Assembly (NCBI RefSeq): GCF_024362695.1
Contig: NC_065413.1
Location: forward strand, 14,729,511 to 14,793,510
Source: Pectinophora gossypiella
Taxonomy: Eukaryota; Arthropoda; Insecta; Lepidoptera; Gelechiidae
DNA length: 64,000 nucleotides
Reading direction: 5' to 3'
Below the pieces are notes generated by a model, which worked only from the letters and a program-made list of their open reading frames with translations, ran no database searches and was not told the DNA's origin. Of this stretch, positions 1 to 12,400 are shown in pieces (positions within the stretch are counted from its first letter, which is position 1; every line of letters begins with the position of its first letter). Both the position numbers and the translations under genes were made by a program.

Positions 1-345
1 TATTGCAGGAACTATCGCTAGTATTGCATTGACTATTGCAGGAACTTTCGATAGCATTGCTTTAGACTATTGCAGGAACTATCGCTAGTATTGCTTTGAC
101 TATTGCAGGAAGTATCGATAGTATTGCTTTAGACTATTGCAGGAACTATCGCTAGTATTGCTTTGACTATTGCAGGAACTATCGATGGTATTGCTTTAGA
201 CTATTGCAGGAACTATCGCTAGTATTGCATTGACTATTGCAGGAACTTTCGATAGCATTGCTTTAGACTATTGCAGGAACTATCGCTAGTATTGCTTTGA
301 CTATTGCAGGAACTATTAATAGTATTATTTCTAACTATTGCAATC
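1..345. repeat. Alternating 33/34 bp tandem repeat (67 bp dimer, 201 bp higher-order period)
   Basis: The sequence is a head-to-tail array of a unit beginning TATTGCAGGAACTATCG. Units of 33 and 34 bp alternate (the 33-mers end TTGAC, the 34-mers end TTTAGAC), giving a 67 bp dimer. The variants seen in units 1-2 recur exactly in units 7-8, so bases 1-67 match 202-268 and there is a 201 bp higher-order period. The last units decay after about 300. The array runs off the left edge and lies in the intron downstream of the zinc-finger exon at 405-879. Confidence 0.95.
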
Positions 346-404
346 GATGGCCTATTGGTTTTGTTTCAACTATCGATATGATCGAACAACAGTAATTTAC
401 TTAC

Positions 405-3400
405 CATTCAGTCTTTTCTTCCAGTGCACCTCTGGAACCTTTTCCTCTTCTAGAATGTTCTTGTACGGTTGTATGTTCTTTGGCAATGGTCCAATGTCCA
501 AGTTGTTTCTGTCCTTAGCCGCTAGCTCTATAAACTTTCTCTCGTCCATTGGAGGCAGTGGAACTTGTCTACGGCAACTCAAAGAGTTGGCCTTTCTGAT
601 TTTATGGACGTACTCTGGTATTGGGCTGGCTATTTTCCTGTCTAAGAAGTTACCCACAATGACACTCTCTCTAGCGTTGTTCGCTTCCATTATTGATGTT
701 TTGTCCATAATAGGTTCCTCCTTCTGTCTTTCTTTGACCTGGCTCTTCTGTGTGTATAGATGTTTCTGCAGCTCTGCTTCTGGTAGTGGGGGTAACGGGT
801 TAAGCTCTTCCAGTTTCGCCTTTTCGCATTCTTCCTCGCGAGTGTTGTTGGGGGGATCGTCCGGTTTTACCGATACTTTCTGTTGAGGAGTTGAGTATAT
901 TAATGAAGGAATGAATGGTTATTTTATTGTACACACATTTACAGAATGCATTTCAAATCCAGGATGCTTTCGCCTTGTATATAATCAATTGACTACCAAT
1001 CTCTGTAGAAAAGTGTCTGCCGCGCATCATGTCACTAAGCGACGATGTGTCAAGATAGACTTTAGTCGCAATGGGCGTAGTAACGACTGACTGAATGACA
1101 CTGTACAAACGATATTGCTCTTAATTTTAACAACCATAACATCTTAATTTGAGGAAATGAACTTATACTACCTACATAATTTAATGTATACGTATTTACA
1201 ACACGGTTCGAAAGCTCTTTCAGAAAAAATCCTTAGCGATTGTGAGTCTATTTCTTTATTAGTATGTCAGTGCCAAAATGTTTTAAAGAAAGGCCAGGGG
1301 GTTTAAAATGGCCACATCGAAGCAATTCATCTAAAAAAGCAATATTACTATTTGACATTTGTTTGCATTGCGCACTTACTTTTATATGCGTAAATAAACG
1401 CCGTGACTTAGTGACAAGATGCGCGGCAGACACTTTTTTACAGAGATTGGTAGTCAATTTCTTTGAGGTAACTCAGAATAATGAGCTGTATCATCCCCCG
1501 CAGTATATGTTACAATGTCACTTACACCCTGTACAAGAACATACAATCAGCCATATAAGTAGATAGAATGTTAGTAACATCAGTGTTTTTTTTTTTAATT
1601 TTGATTATTTTTTTAAATTATTTTTCGTTCTATACTTTTGCGACGGAGAATCATCCCTAAAGTTTTCGTTACGATGTCACTAACAACAATGTATATGACA
1701 AGGAAGACTGACCTTCTGTGTGGCAGCGGGTGCTGGTGCCGCGTCGGGCTCTCGCTCCCCGTGCGTAGTGCGCATGTGTCTGTCCAAGTTGTCCTTCCGA
1801 CGGAACCGCCCCGGACACGTCGTACATGCGTACGGCTTCGTATCTAAACAATATGACGTAACATTTTTTTTTATTTATTAGGCACGAAAACCAACCCCCG
1901 AAAAGATGGCGCGATGATCGCGACGGTTATCGAAAAGACTGGATAGAGCTAGCACAGAACCATGATACTTGGAAAGACATGGGGGAGGCCTTTGCTCAGC
2001 AGTGATGGTGGAGGCTAATAATAATAATTACTTAAGTACAAACACCAATCCGCACTGGGCCCGCGTGGTGGTTTAAGGCCCGATCTCCCTATCCATCCGT
2101 AGGGAAGGCCCGTGCCCCTGCAGTGGGGACGTTAATGGGCTGGTGATGATGATGAAGTTCAAACAAACAACAATGACGTGCACAACTTATGTAATTAACA
2201 TGCATGTAGAATTTGGATTAGGTAGTCAAGAACAAAAAAACGGAATAACAAAAGGTATTAAAAGTTACAGCCACACGTTATTATTATTGCGTATGGCAGA
2301 CAAATATCCTGCTTGGATCAAATATCCAGCTTAAGCTCCCTTAACCAAGTCTTTGCTGCATCCGTCACACAATGCAGCTCGGCTATACCACCTGGGAACT
2401 GGTGCAGAGGGCACTCGTTCACTATGTGAGATATGGTTTGGTCCGGGTGACCACATTCACAGCATGGTGACTCCTTTAAGCCCCATTTACATAGGTGATG
2501 GTTTGACTTTCCATAGTCGGTCCACACGTTTAGCGACATACATAAGCTCACGACTATATCTCAAATGATTTCGCGGAGTGATTATTATGTATTCTGTTCT
2601 TTCTGCGGTTGCTGCTCGGGTTTGCTATCGCGCGTTACGAAGTCTCGCCGATTTTGACCAATAGACGCAGCGAATGCTATCTATGTAGATAAACGTCGTC
2701 GAAGACAGAGACTACGCCGCACGCCATAACAAAGTAAAAATAATGCTGATTTTTTTGTGTTTTTTTTAACAACGTCTAGAGCCCTGTGCCGAGGTATTTC
2801 TTGCAATTAATTTTCCTCGGCTATACAGTTTGTGAAGAGCTGCAGTATTTCTAGGCGGATGGGACATTCTTTGAGTAAAAAAATACTATTCTAAGTGTAA
2901 CTGTTACCTACTGAACAAAGACATTTTAGAATTTGATATGTGCTAGTGCTAAGACATAGTTTAAAGTACCTGTATGGACCTGTTCATGTCTGCGCAGATC
3001 CTTGCGCAAGTAGAAGGCCTGCGTGCAGTCCGGCTGCGGGCACTTGTACTTGCGTTCCTCGGGCGCCGGCGCGTGGTCGGCGCATGCGCGCGTCGTCACC
3101 GTCGCGCGTCCGCAGGTCGCGCATGTATACTTCTCGCCTGAATGACAAAATAACAACGTACTATAAGCTAATTTCCTCGCAACGCGATGCAATTCAAGGC
3201 ATACATCTGTATGGCTATGTCCCATTGCCTCTCATGGGAAAATCCGACTCTCTCTCTCTCATTATTTAAGAGCAGGCTCTTATCGGTGGATTAATCGCCA
3301 TTCTTCTCTTCTTTCCGCCAAATCCTTCACCTCCTGACACGACACTACCTACATCTCTTTCCGATTTCCGAACTCGACAAACAAATACCCGACGAAAATC

Positions 3401-6400
3401 CAACTTCGTAATGAAAAATACTTTGCAACACTAGAGAGAAAATGAGAATTTTATTACTATTTTTACGCCTCAAAGGGAACCTTTTCCCTTTTGTGCTGGT
3501 GAGGTGAAAAAGTTGATTACAAATGCGGTTACACAAAATTACACTTTGACTGGTATAAATTGTTTCAAAGTATGGTAATGAACATTAATAAATGTAACAT
3601 ACACGTTAGTGCCATGTCACATTAACTTTTTTGACAAATTGAAATTGTAAGTCTCACTAAATGATAAATATGTTAGTGCGACAGAGTTCTAAACTTTGTC
3701 GAAATCACTTTGTGAGACTGTCCTTTGTTTGATAAGGACTTTACAGGCTTGAATCACCTGCTTGTCTGAACACCTGCTTCGGAGGGCACGTTAAGCCGTT
3801 GGTCCCTGCTTTTAGCCGTAAAAACACCATCACCAACCCGCAGTGGAGCAGCGTGGTGGAGTATGCTCCATACCCTCTCCGGTTGATTGAGGGGAGGCAT
3901 GTGCCCAGCAGTGGGACGTATATATATAGGCTATTTATGTAGGTAGAAAGACCAGAGTACAAGAAAGAACAATACCCGACTATTAATCCTTACTATTTAT
4001 AGCGCCGAGACAAACCCGTGTGGGGTTTAGCGGTGTTATTTTAACTGTATTGTTAATTTTTCTTTGTATTCTTTAATAAAAAAGAAGAGTGTTGATATTT
4101 TAGAACAGGAAAATAAGAAAAGACTTGTTTTAGTTTTACGGACAAAAACGCGCGAACGTATTTTATTGTTATAAAATAAAGACAGATAAGAAAAGGTATT
4201 GCCAACATAATCAGTAACTAGAGTTAACTAGCAGATTAGCCAACATATTAGGCTAATATAATGGGTGCGTTCTCAATTCCCAACAAAGAGTCTTTACAAC
4301 GGGAACATTCCCACTTTGGGAACATTCCCGGGAATGGCACATCACTGTTCCAATTTGTTATTAAGCTAATGAACGGTACAACACGTACATAGCAGCTATT
4401 GTAAAACATTGTCTAAATAGGTAAATATAATAAATAATACACATACACATACAATGACAGCCTCCGTGGTCTAGTGGTTAGAGCGTTAGGCTCACGATCT
4501 GGAGGTCCGGGTTCGATTCCCGATGGGGACATTGTCGAAATCACTTTGTGAGACTGTCCTTTGTTTGGTAAGGACTTTTCAGGCTTGAATCACCTGATTG
4601 TCCGAAAAAGTAAGATGATTCCGTGCTTCGGAGGGCACGTTAAGCCGTTGGTCCCGGCTATTAGCCGTAAAAACACCTCCACCAACCCGCAGTGGAGCAG
4701 CGTGGTGGAGTATGCTCCATACCCCCTCCGGTTGATTGAGGGGAGGCCTGTGCCCAGCAGTGGGACGTATATAGGCAGTTTATGTAATAAATAATAATAA
4801 AAAAAATACTTGGTATTTAAATATAACAATAACTTTTCTGTTTTACAGTACTTACTTGGCTTAAAAAAAGGAAAATGCCCCATGAGTCACAAGAAGAATT
4901 TTGTTTATTCTTAGGATTTCGCATAACCGTCTCTACATGAGACCAGTGAAGGACTACCTCAGTCAGCTACCTGCGGCTCGCAAATATATCCCTTCCCCGT
5001 TCCCGCCGTTATAATAAAAAAACCGACCAACACTGAGTCATTCGCTAAAACCGAGGGATCCGTATCAAGCAATATACACCATAATTGTTTGCAACCCTCC
5101 AACCCATTACTAAGAATTACTTCGAAGTTTTTACAAAAAAAATCTATTGTGTTTTTCTGGTATATTTTATGTTTAAAGAATTGTTGATTGACACTGTGAA
5201 ATGTCTTAAATACACAACACGAAAATATTGTTATTATTATTAAGAAAAGGAAAATACTTGTATCACATATTGGTCAAATCAAATCTACTTTTTTTTTAAC
5301 AGCAACTGATAAACGTCGTAAGTAGTGTTGGGTTCTTACCCGGAAAATTCCCGCGTTTTGGGAATTTTCCCAATTCTGAGGGAAAAAACCCGAAAAATTC
5401 CCATTTCAAGGGAAAATATTTTTTATCGCATATATTTGTATTAAAAGTAAGGATTTCCAACAAAGACCATTTAAGTATAATGTATGCCTACTTATGCCCA
5501 ATTTATTTTCTGTCGTAGTGTCGTATGAACTCTTAAAAAACTTATCTAAAGGAGATCATCGGATTTCGGCCCAGAAGTCAAAGTGCCGGCCAAAAAATAA
5601 TTTTGCTATATTCCGTTAGATCTTATCCGTATGAGCATTTATTACTATGGCACCAAAGCTGTAGGGTCAATATCTTCGGTTTTATTCGATTTTAAAAAAC
5701 TGTATTTTTCATACATTTTTGGTGAAAATGTAAAGTGCCGGCCAAGTAACAATAATGGTATTATTCTTAGAACTTATCTGTCTGAGCATTTATTACTATG
5801 GCACCAAAGCTGTAGGGTCAATATTTTCGGTTTTATTCGAATTAAAAAAAACTGAATTTTCATACATTTTTGGTGAAAATGTGAAGTGCCGGCCATGAAA
5901 CAATATTTGTATATCCCGTTAGAACTTATCCATTTGACCATTTATTATTAGGGCACCAAACGTCTATGACCATTATTTTGACTTTTGTTGGACTTTACGT
6001 TATAGTTTCTATGTGAAAAGTGCCGGTCAGCAAAAAACACATGTCAAAGCTATCGAGACATTATTAACTATGACAAAAACGTGTATGACCATTAATTAGT
6101 TTGGCTTTTGTGGGATTTAAAAAAAACTTGATTTTTGATTCATTTTGTATAAAAATAAAATACAACAGGCGCGTTATTTAAAGGATCGTCAGAATGTTTA
6201 TTACTATGGCATTAAACGACTATGACCAATATTTTGAACTTAATTCGATTTTTCAAAAATCAAAAAAAAGTTTTATCTAGTGATAATGGAACTATCTTGC
6301 TAAAGGCGTAATATGGTGGTCGTCTTTTGAAAAATAGGTTTACGTTTGACCACTACCTTACCTGATGGTGATACACGCTTAAGGAGCTACTTTTTTAAAG

Positions 6401-9400
6401 AAAAGTGTATACAAGGAATAAACAGCGGGGTGATAGAGGTAAGTACTATGTTATCGGCCGAGTAGCACCAGGACATTGTGATAGGCATACTTGCAAAGTA
6501 GAATAGAATAGAAAAAGTTTATTATAAGTACAACTACCCGACTCCTGTTTTCCCTAACAGATACTTCAGGCGTCATGCCAAAATACGAGTTTCGTCACTA
6601 GATGGCAAGCTTATCTTTGGAGGGTGGTAACCATTTACGGTCAAGGTGAATCAATACCATAATTCAACCTAAACTTAGGCCGTAACGTTGAGTCGAATGC
6701 AAAAACTACAGTCAACGTCATATCTAAAATCAGATAGTATTAATATAGAAGTTCACCTAACAACACACAAAACAAAAACACAAAGTATTTATCTGACTAA
6801 TAACTAGTCATTGGGAAAGCTCTGCTTGTTGTCATTGTTAAAATGTATAAAACAAGTTTTTTTTAAAGTCAAATAAAAGCCAAAGTCGACATTTGGTAGT
6901 ATCGTAAAAATACGTTTCAAGTCGTTTACCAAAAGATTTGACTTATTTGTTTCGCTGGCTGACATTTTCCCATTTGAACCAAAACGGAAAGAGGGATGAA
7001 TAAAAAGTCAACATAACGGTCAAAAATGTTTTGCGCCGGATTATTAAATGTTCTAAAGGTCCTTTGTAATCCGCCGTACCGCATTTTTTACCCAAAGCAC
7101 TTTATTTTCATACAAAATAAATAAGAAATCAAGATTTTTAAAATACACTAAAAGCCAAACTAATGGTCATACAAGTTTGGCGCTATAGAAAAAAAAATAT
7201 AACAGGCATCTACTCGATACTCTCAACATGATATTTTTGCTGGTCAGCATTTTTCACATTCGAACTAAAACGTAAATTCCAATAAAAGTCAAAATAATGG
7301 TCATAGATGTTTGGTGTTATTAAAAAATATTGAGAAGCAACTATTAGACAGATTCGACATATTTTTTTCGATGGCCGGTATTTTAACATATTAACCAAAA
7401 CTGAAAGTCCAATAATGGTCATAGAAGTTTGGCGCCATACTAATAAATGTTCTAACGGTCCTTTGTAATACGCTTGTATACCTCTTTTTCCCAACGGACA
7501 TAATATTATTTTTTACAAAATGTATGAAAAATCGAGATTTTTAAAATCCAATTAAAGCCAAATTAATGGTCATACACCTCTGGTGTCATAGTAAAAAATG
7601 TTCAGATAAAACGATAACACATAATCTAAAGTGGGACGAACACATTATTGGAATCACTAATAAGGATAACTCCCTCTTATACATAATTAGAAAAGCTTTT
7701 TATCATATAGATACGGAATTGTTTCTTAGGCTTTACAAAACTTACTTACGTCAGACCGCTGTTAGAACATGGGTTTCAAATATGGAGACTTTACTATCGG
7801 AAGGACTCTACTAGAGAGAGATCTCTCTTTACTCGAGAGAGTCCAAAGAAGAGCAACAAAGATGGTGACAGTACTGGCTGGCCGGAGTGGACCTTAGCGG
7901 GGGCCGCAGGACTCTCACCTCTGGCTTGCCTTCATTGGCCAGCCAGAGTGGGGCGTTAGAGCTATACGCTCGCAGGGTGGAAGTGAAAGATGCATAAGTC
8001 GCGAGTTGGTAAGGCGGGTAAACCGCCTCGCAGAAAGCGGTGTACACCTCTTGACATCCTGAGATGCTCACAACCATGTTGTTGCCTTGCCGTCCAGTCG
8101 CGTCGGCTAGATAGGTGACCCAACCAGTTAGTGACGAGTCACCGCCTGCCCAATGTGTCTCTGTTATTAAAATTGGTCGAGCAGGCGCCATAGTCCCCCA
8201 TAGCCCCAGTATCCCGGTTCACTAACCCCCAACCCAATAGCCCCGTTCCTTTTGTTCCCATAATCTGCAATAGTCCTACACGAAGCAGGAATTGTCTTTG
8301 GGTGCACTCCCATAGTGCATACAGGGATAATCGCCGGTTGATGTCACAACACATTTAGAGTAAATTGTCTTAAGGGGACTCCACGTGTTGGCTTCGGCCC
8401 CACGCACGCCTTCCAAAAGTCCGGGACTCCATGACAGACCCGACCCGAGACATGGAAACGACATACAAATAATAATAAGATTAAAAATAATTAAATAAAA
8501 AATATTTTCCCATGATTCGGGAATTTTTCGGGTGTTTATTTTATTTTCCCATATTTTCCCGATATTTTTTCTTTCCCACCCAATTTTTTCTTTCCCTGCC
8601 CATCACTAGTCGTAAGTATATTGGCCGAAGCCCGTGGTATTGCTCCCACTAATTCCTAGTAAAGACAAAGTTTGTGAGTTTGTTTGTAGAAAGTAATCTC
8701 TGAAACTGTAGTGTGTAAGAGTCCTAGCAAGTGTAATTCTGTGACTACCAAAATGGGAAATAGGTGAGGAATATATGAATATTAGTGTTTACGAATTTAT
8801 CGAAGCCATATTATCGATAAAATCTGACTATCGGTCTGTCAATATTAGATTATATTATCATCAAGCAGCAGTGGCCACACTAAAAATAATTAGGCAGACG
8901 TAGTATGTATACAGGCAGGATGCTAATGACATTGTAACGAAATCTTTAGGACATGATTCAGATCATGATTTTGTGTTGATATCAAGTAGAATTAATTTCC
9001 TGTCGGAAAATTAATGAAAATTTTTGTTTTTTTTTTTTAATATTTCTATTCCTTTATTGTGCTTGAAGTTGCATATAACCCAGAAATAAACAACAATTAC
9101 GTAGTCTAGCGACTGTTCGTGCTGATTGATTTACATTGCCAAGAAAACCACCTACCATCGTTTTTAGTACAATCAAGTATATATAAATTTGTTTTCGTTA
9201 CAGTGTCACTAACACTATGAATATTATGAATTTAAACTTACGTTCATGTTTTTTGACATGTTTCCTGTAGTTTGAGGAGTCCCGGAATTTGAGTCCGCAG
9301 GTTTTACAACGGTAGGGTCGCTCGTCAGTGTGCAAGAGCGTGTGTTTCCGCAACGCCGATCTGTTGTTGAACGTCTTCCCACATTGCTTGCACGGATGAT

Positions 9401-12400
9401 TTCTCTCCTCTGTAAAAATAACAAACCATAATACTATGTATAAAAGGGATACTCCATCTACACTAATACGAGCTTGATTTTATTTATTTATTTATAGCCT
9501 TATATCAAACATCGAAGTTACATTTCAAAGTTTTTCCATAATCTAAGAAAACGAAATCTGTGTGCCTTCAGGCAAAGGTCTCCCCCATTTTCCTCCATTC
9601 TTTGTTGTGCACTAATCTGGTCCAGATCTTAGTGTTTCCAGCCATTGAAATTATTTCTTTGGCCCTTTTATATATCCTACCTCCATTTCTCTTATCGATG
9701 ACGAGCTTAATTACCCCTGCCTCAAATTTGCGTACACACTTATTTTCGTAAGATGTAAAGACTGAACAGCGCGCGGACTGTCTATCTCGGCTCACAGTTG
9801 CCCATGTACAAAATCACATTTCAAAATCTTATAACAAATAGAATAAAAACCTTACTTGTATGCCTTAGTCGATGTCGCTGTAGGTTAGACTTCTGCATGA
9901 AGGTCTTGTCACAGAATTCACACGCGAAACGTCGGTCTTCGAGGTGCCGCCGCATGTGGTACTCAAAGTGTGAATGTGTTACGAAACTCTGTGGACAGAT
10001 TAAACAAATATTATCAGGTACGTACAAATGAACTACCTACTGAGCAACGCTCTTCACAAGAAACGGAAGGGGATCACTTTCCAGAGAGGTGGCAAGTTAG
10101 GGGGCGTCCATTAATCATGCGAGGCTCGAGAGGGGGGGAGGGGTCCATGAAGAAATCACGAAATATCATTGTAATAATATATCACGAGTATTTAGTTTTT
10201 CGGCAAACGCGCGATACTGAACCGAAAAGCGGCGTTTCGTTCAAATATTTTGGTAGGTACATACTAAAAAATACACGTGATATAGGATGGTGGGGGGGTA
10301 GTCTAGAACCTCACCATGTATCACCAAGGGTTAGGGGGGGGTGTCAAAAATGCCAAAAACGGCCCCTTACCTTGATTGGGTGGTATAATGACAATAACAG
10401 CGTTTCTGTCATGCGGTTTTCTTCAACTTCTAAGTTGATTACTTTACATACCTCATTGCAACTAGGACATGGAAACGGCTTTGGCTGACCGTTGCAGTAT
10501 GCATGGTACTTCACTTGACTTCGTGCATTGAACTTCTTTTTGCAAATTGTACACGTATAGCGTTTGGCACTGGCATCTGTAATTTTTATTTATTTATTTC
10601 AACTTCAATACACTATCATTACAGGTAGGACCTAATGCGATAGAATAGTAGCTACAAAGAATAATTACACAAATAGCCCAGTCATTTTAGGGGTTTCACC
10701 TCGGAATGAGAGATAATAAGCTATAAATTGGTATGGACCTTTGTTTTGTCGTTTTAAATGTTATCTCAAAAGTCACAAATGATACCGTGTCCGCGTCTTA
10801 AGATATTGAAGGTCAAAGGTCATAAAAATTGGTTTTTTGTGAATATCTCGCTTCCTATTGCTTAAATGATATTTTTACCTATAATAAAAGTTGTAGAGTA
10901 TAAAATTATCTACAATTTTCGTTTCATGTTTTTTTTGATACGATCAACCGTTTTTGAGGTAGAGCGCGAAGAGTGCGCAGCGCACAGTTATAAATGGTCC
11001 AATGCAAGGTCAAGCGTGAGTTACGCTTATCAGTACGTGATATAAAGTCTATTATTTATTAAATTATTATAATTATTAAACAATGGCCATTATTTATGTG
11101 CTAATTATTAATTGTTGATATTTTATTAAAATCAGTAACTTAATTATTTATATTTAACTATTCAACTATAATATATTATTAATTCTGGAATATATATTTT
11201 CAGTTAAAACGTCATTACATACGTTTTCTTCAAAACGTGTAAATTTTCAATGCTTATATACCTGGATATACTTGTCCCTACCCTATGACCTTCTCTATTG
11301 ACCTTCTCATCATCGAGACAGCTATTGCATTATCAGAACATCAAAAGACTGCCGTCATCATAGGAGAAGATATTGATTTGCTCGTAATTTTAATTGGGCG
11401 TACTCAATCACATCAACAGGAAATTTTCTTTAAAAAAGTTGGGAAAGGCAATGTTAAGACACAAATATACTCTTCCAAAAGTTTTGACCAATATCCGCGT
11501 ACTAAAAAACACATTCTATTTTTACACGCATTTAGTGGCTGTGATATATCCCCTTATTGCCTTTTTAACTGAAAATATATATTCCAGAATTAATAATATA
11601 TTATAGTTAAATATAAATAATTAAGTTACTGATTTTAATAAAATATCAACAATTAATAATTAGCACATAAATAATGGCCATTGTTTAATAATTATAATAA
11701 TTTAATAAATAATAGACTTTATATCACGTACTGATAAGCGTAACTCACGCTTGACCTTGCATTGGACCATTTATAACTGTGCGCTGCGCACTCTTCGCGC
11801 TCTACCTCAAAAACGGTTGATCGTATCAAAAAAAACATGAAACGAAAATTGTAGATAATTTTATACTCTACAACTTTTATTATAGGTAAAAATATCATTT
11901 AAGCAATAGGAAGCGAGATATTCACATAAAACCAATTTTTATGACCTTTGACCTTCAATATCTTAAGACGCGGACACGGTATCATTTGTGACTTTTGAGA
12001 CAACATTTAAAACGACAAAACAAAGGTCCATACCAATTTATAGCTTATTATCTCTCATTCCGAGGTTGACCCCTTTTTTTACCTAATATGACTGGGCTAA
12101 AACACAAGTAACATACACTCACTCAGTACATAAAATACATAAAGTAACCCATCGGAATTCGCTCAGACTACAAACAAAGATATGAATCCTCTCTGCCACA
12201 CTGTTAATCGTGTCAATTGCTCTTGTGTATGGTGACTTGTTATGTAAATTGGTCCGGCCCTTGCGCATCGCGATTAAACGTGGGCGCCGCCGCCGCTCCA
12301 TGAACCTATCCGGCACACACAGCCTCATCTCAACTAACACCTCAGGGTGTGTAATGATTCCTCTAAATACTTTTATCAAGTAATTTTAATTTTAAATTCA

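Larger units (their letters stand above)
5323..8608. mobile_element. hAT-type DNA transposon (non-autonomous, 3.29 kb) with 8 bp TSD
   Basis: The left end is TAGTGTTGGG and the right end, read inward, is TAGTGATGGG, the canonical form of hAT termini. Both ends are flanked by the identical 8-mer GTCGTAAG (5315-5322 and 8609-8616), the target-duplication length of hAT transposases. Just inside each end is a GGGAAATTTTCCC-like subterminal cluster. The left third holds three direct copies of a roughly 150 bp module containing AAGTGCCGGCCA and ATTTATTACTATGGCACCA (5570-6040), and the right part (about 6880-7600) carries diverged modules in inverted orientation. I see no transposase ORF, so it probably moved in trans. 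Foreign pieces (a LINE polymerase scrap at 7600-7760 and a GC-richer block at 7860-8470) sit inside it. Confidence 0.88.

Noticed and set aside
1..345. CRISPR-like array
   Set aside because: Units are contiguous variants of one monomer without unique spacers, and the DNA is eukaryotic.
338..886. Plus-strand frame of 182 codons
   Set aside because: It is opposite the zinc-finger exon 879-405, whose splice sites and phase fit the rest of the gene; the plus frame has no support.
4470..4545. Possible tRNA gene with A- and B-boxes
   Set aside because: The acceptor strands do not pair and the same head with the same body recurs at several places, so it is a SINE head. The same applies to 41489, 46698, 47750, 50200 and 63700.
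11394..11606. Second frame in the foldback loop
   Set aside because: It overlaps the better-supported fragment in another frame and has no recognisable motif.
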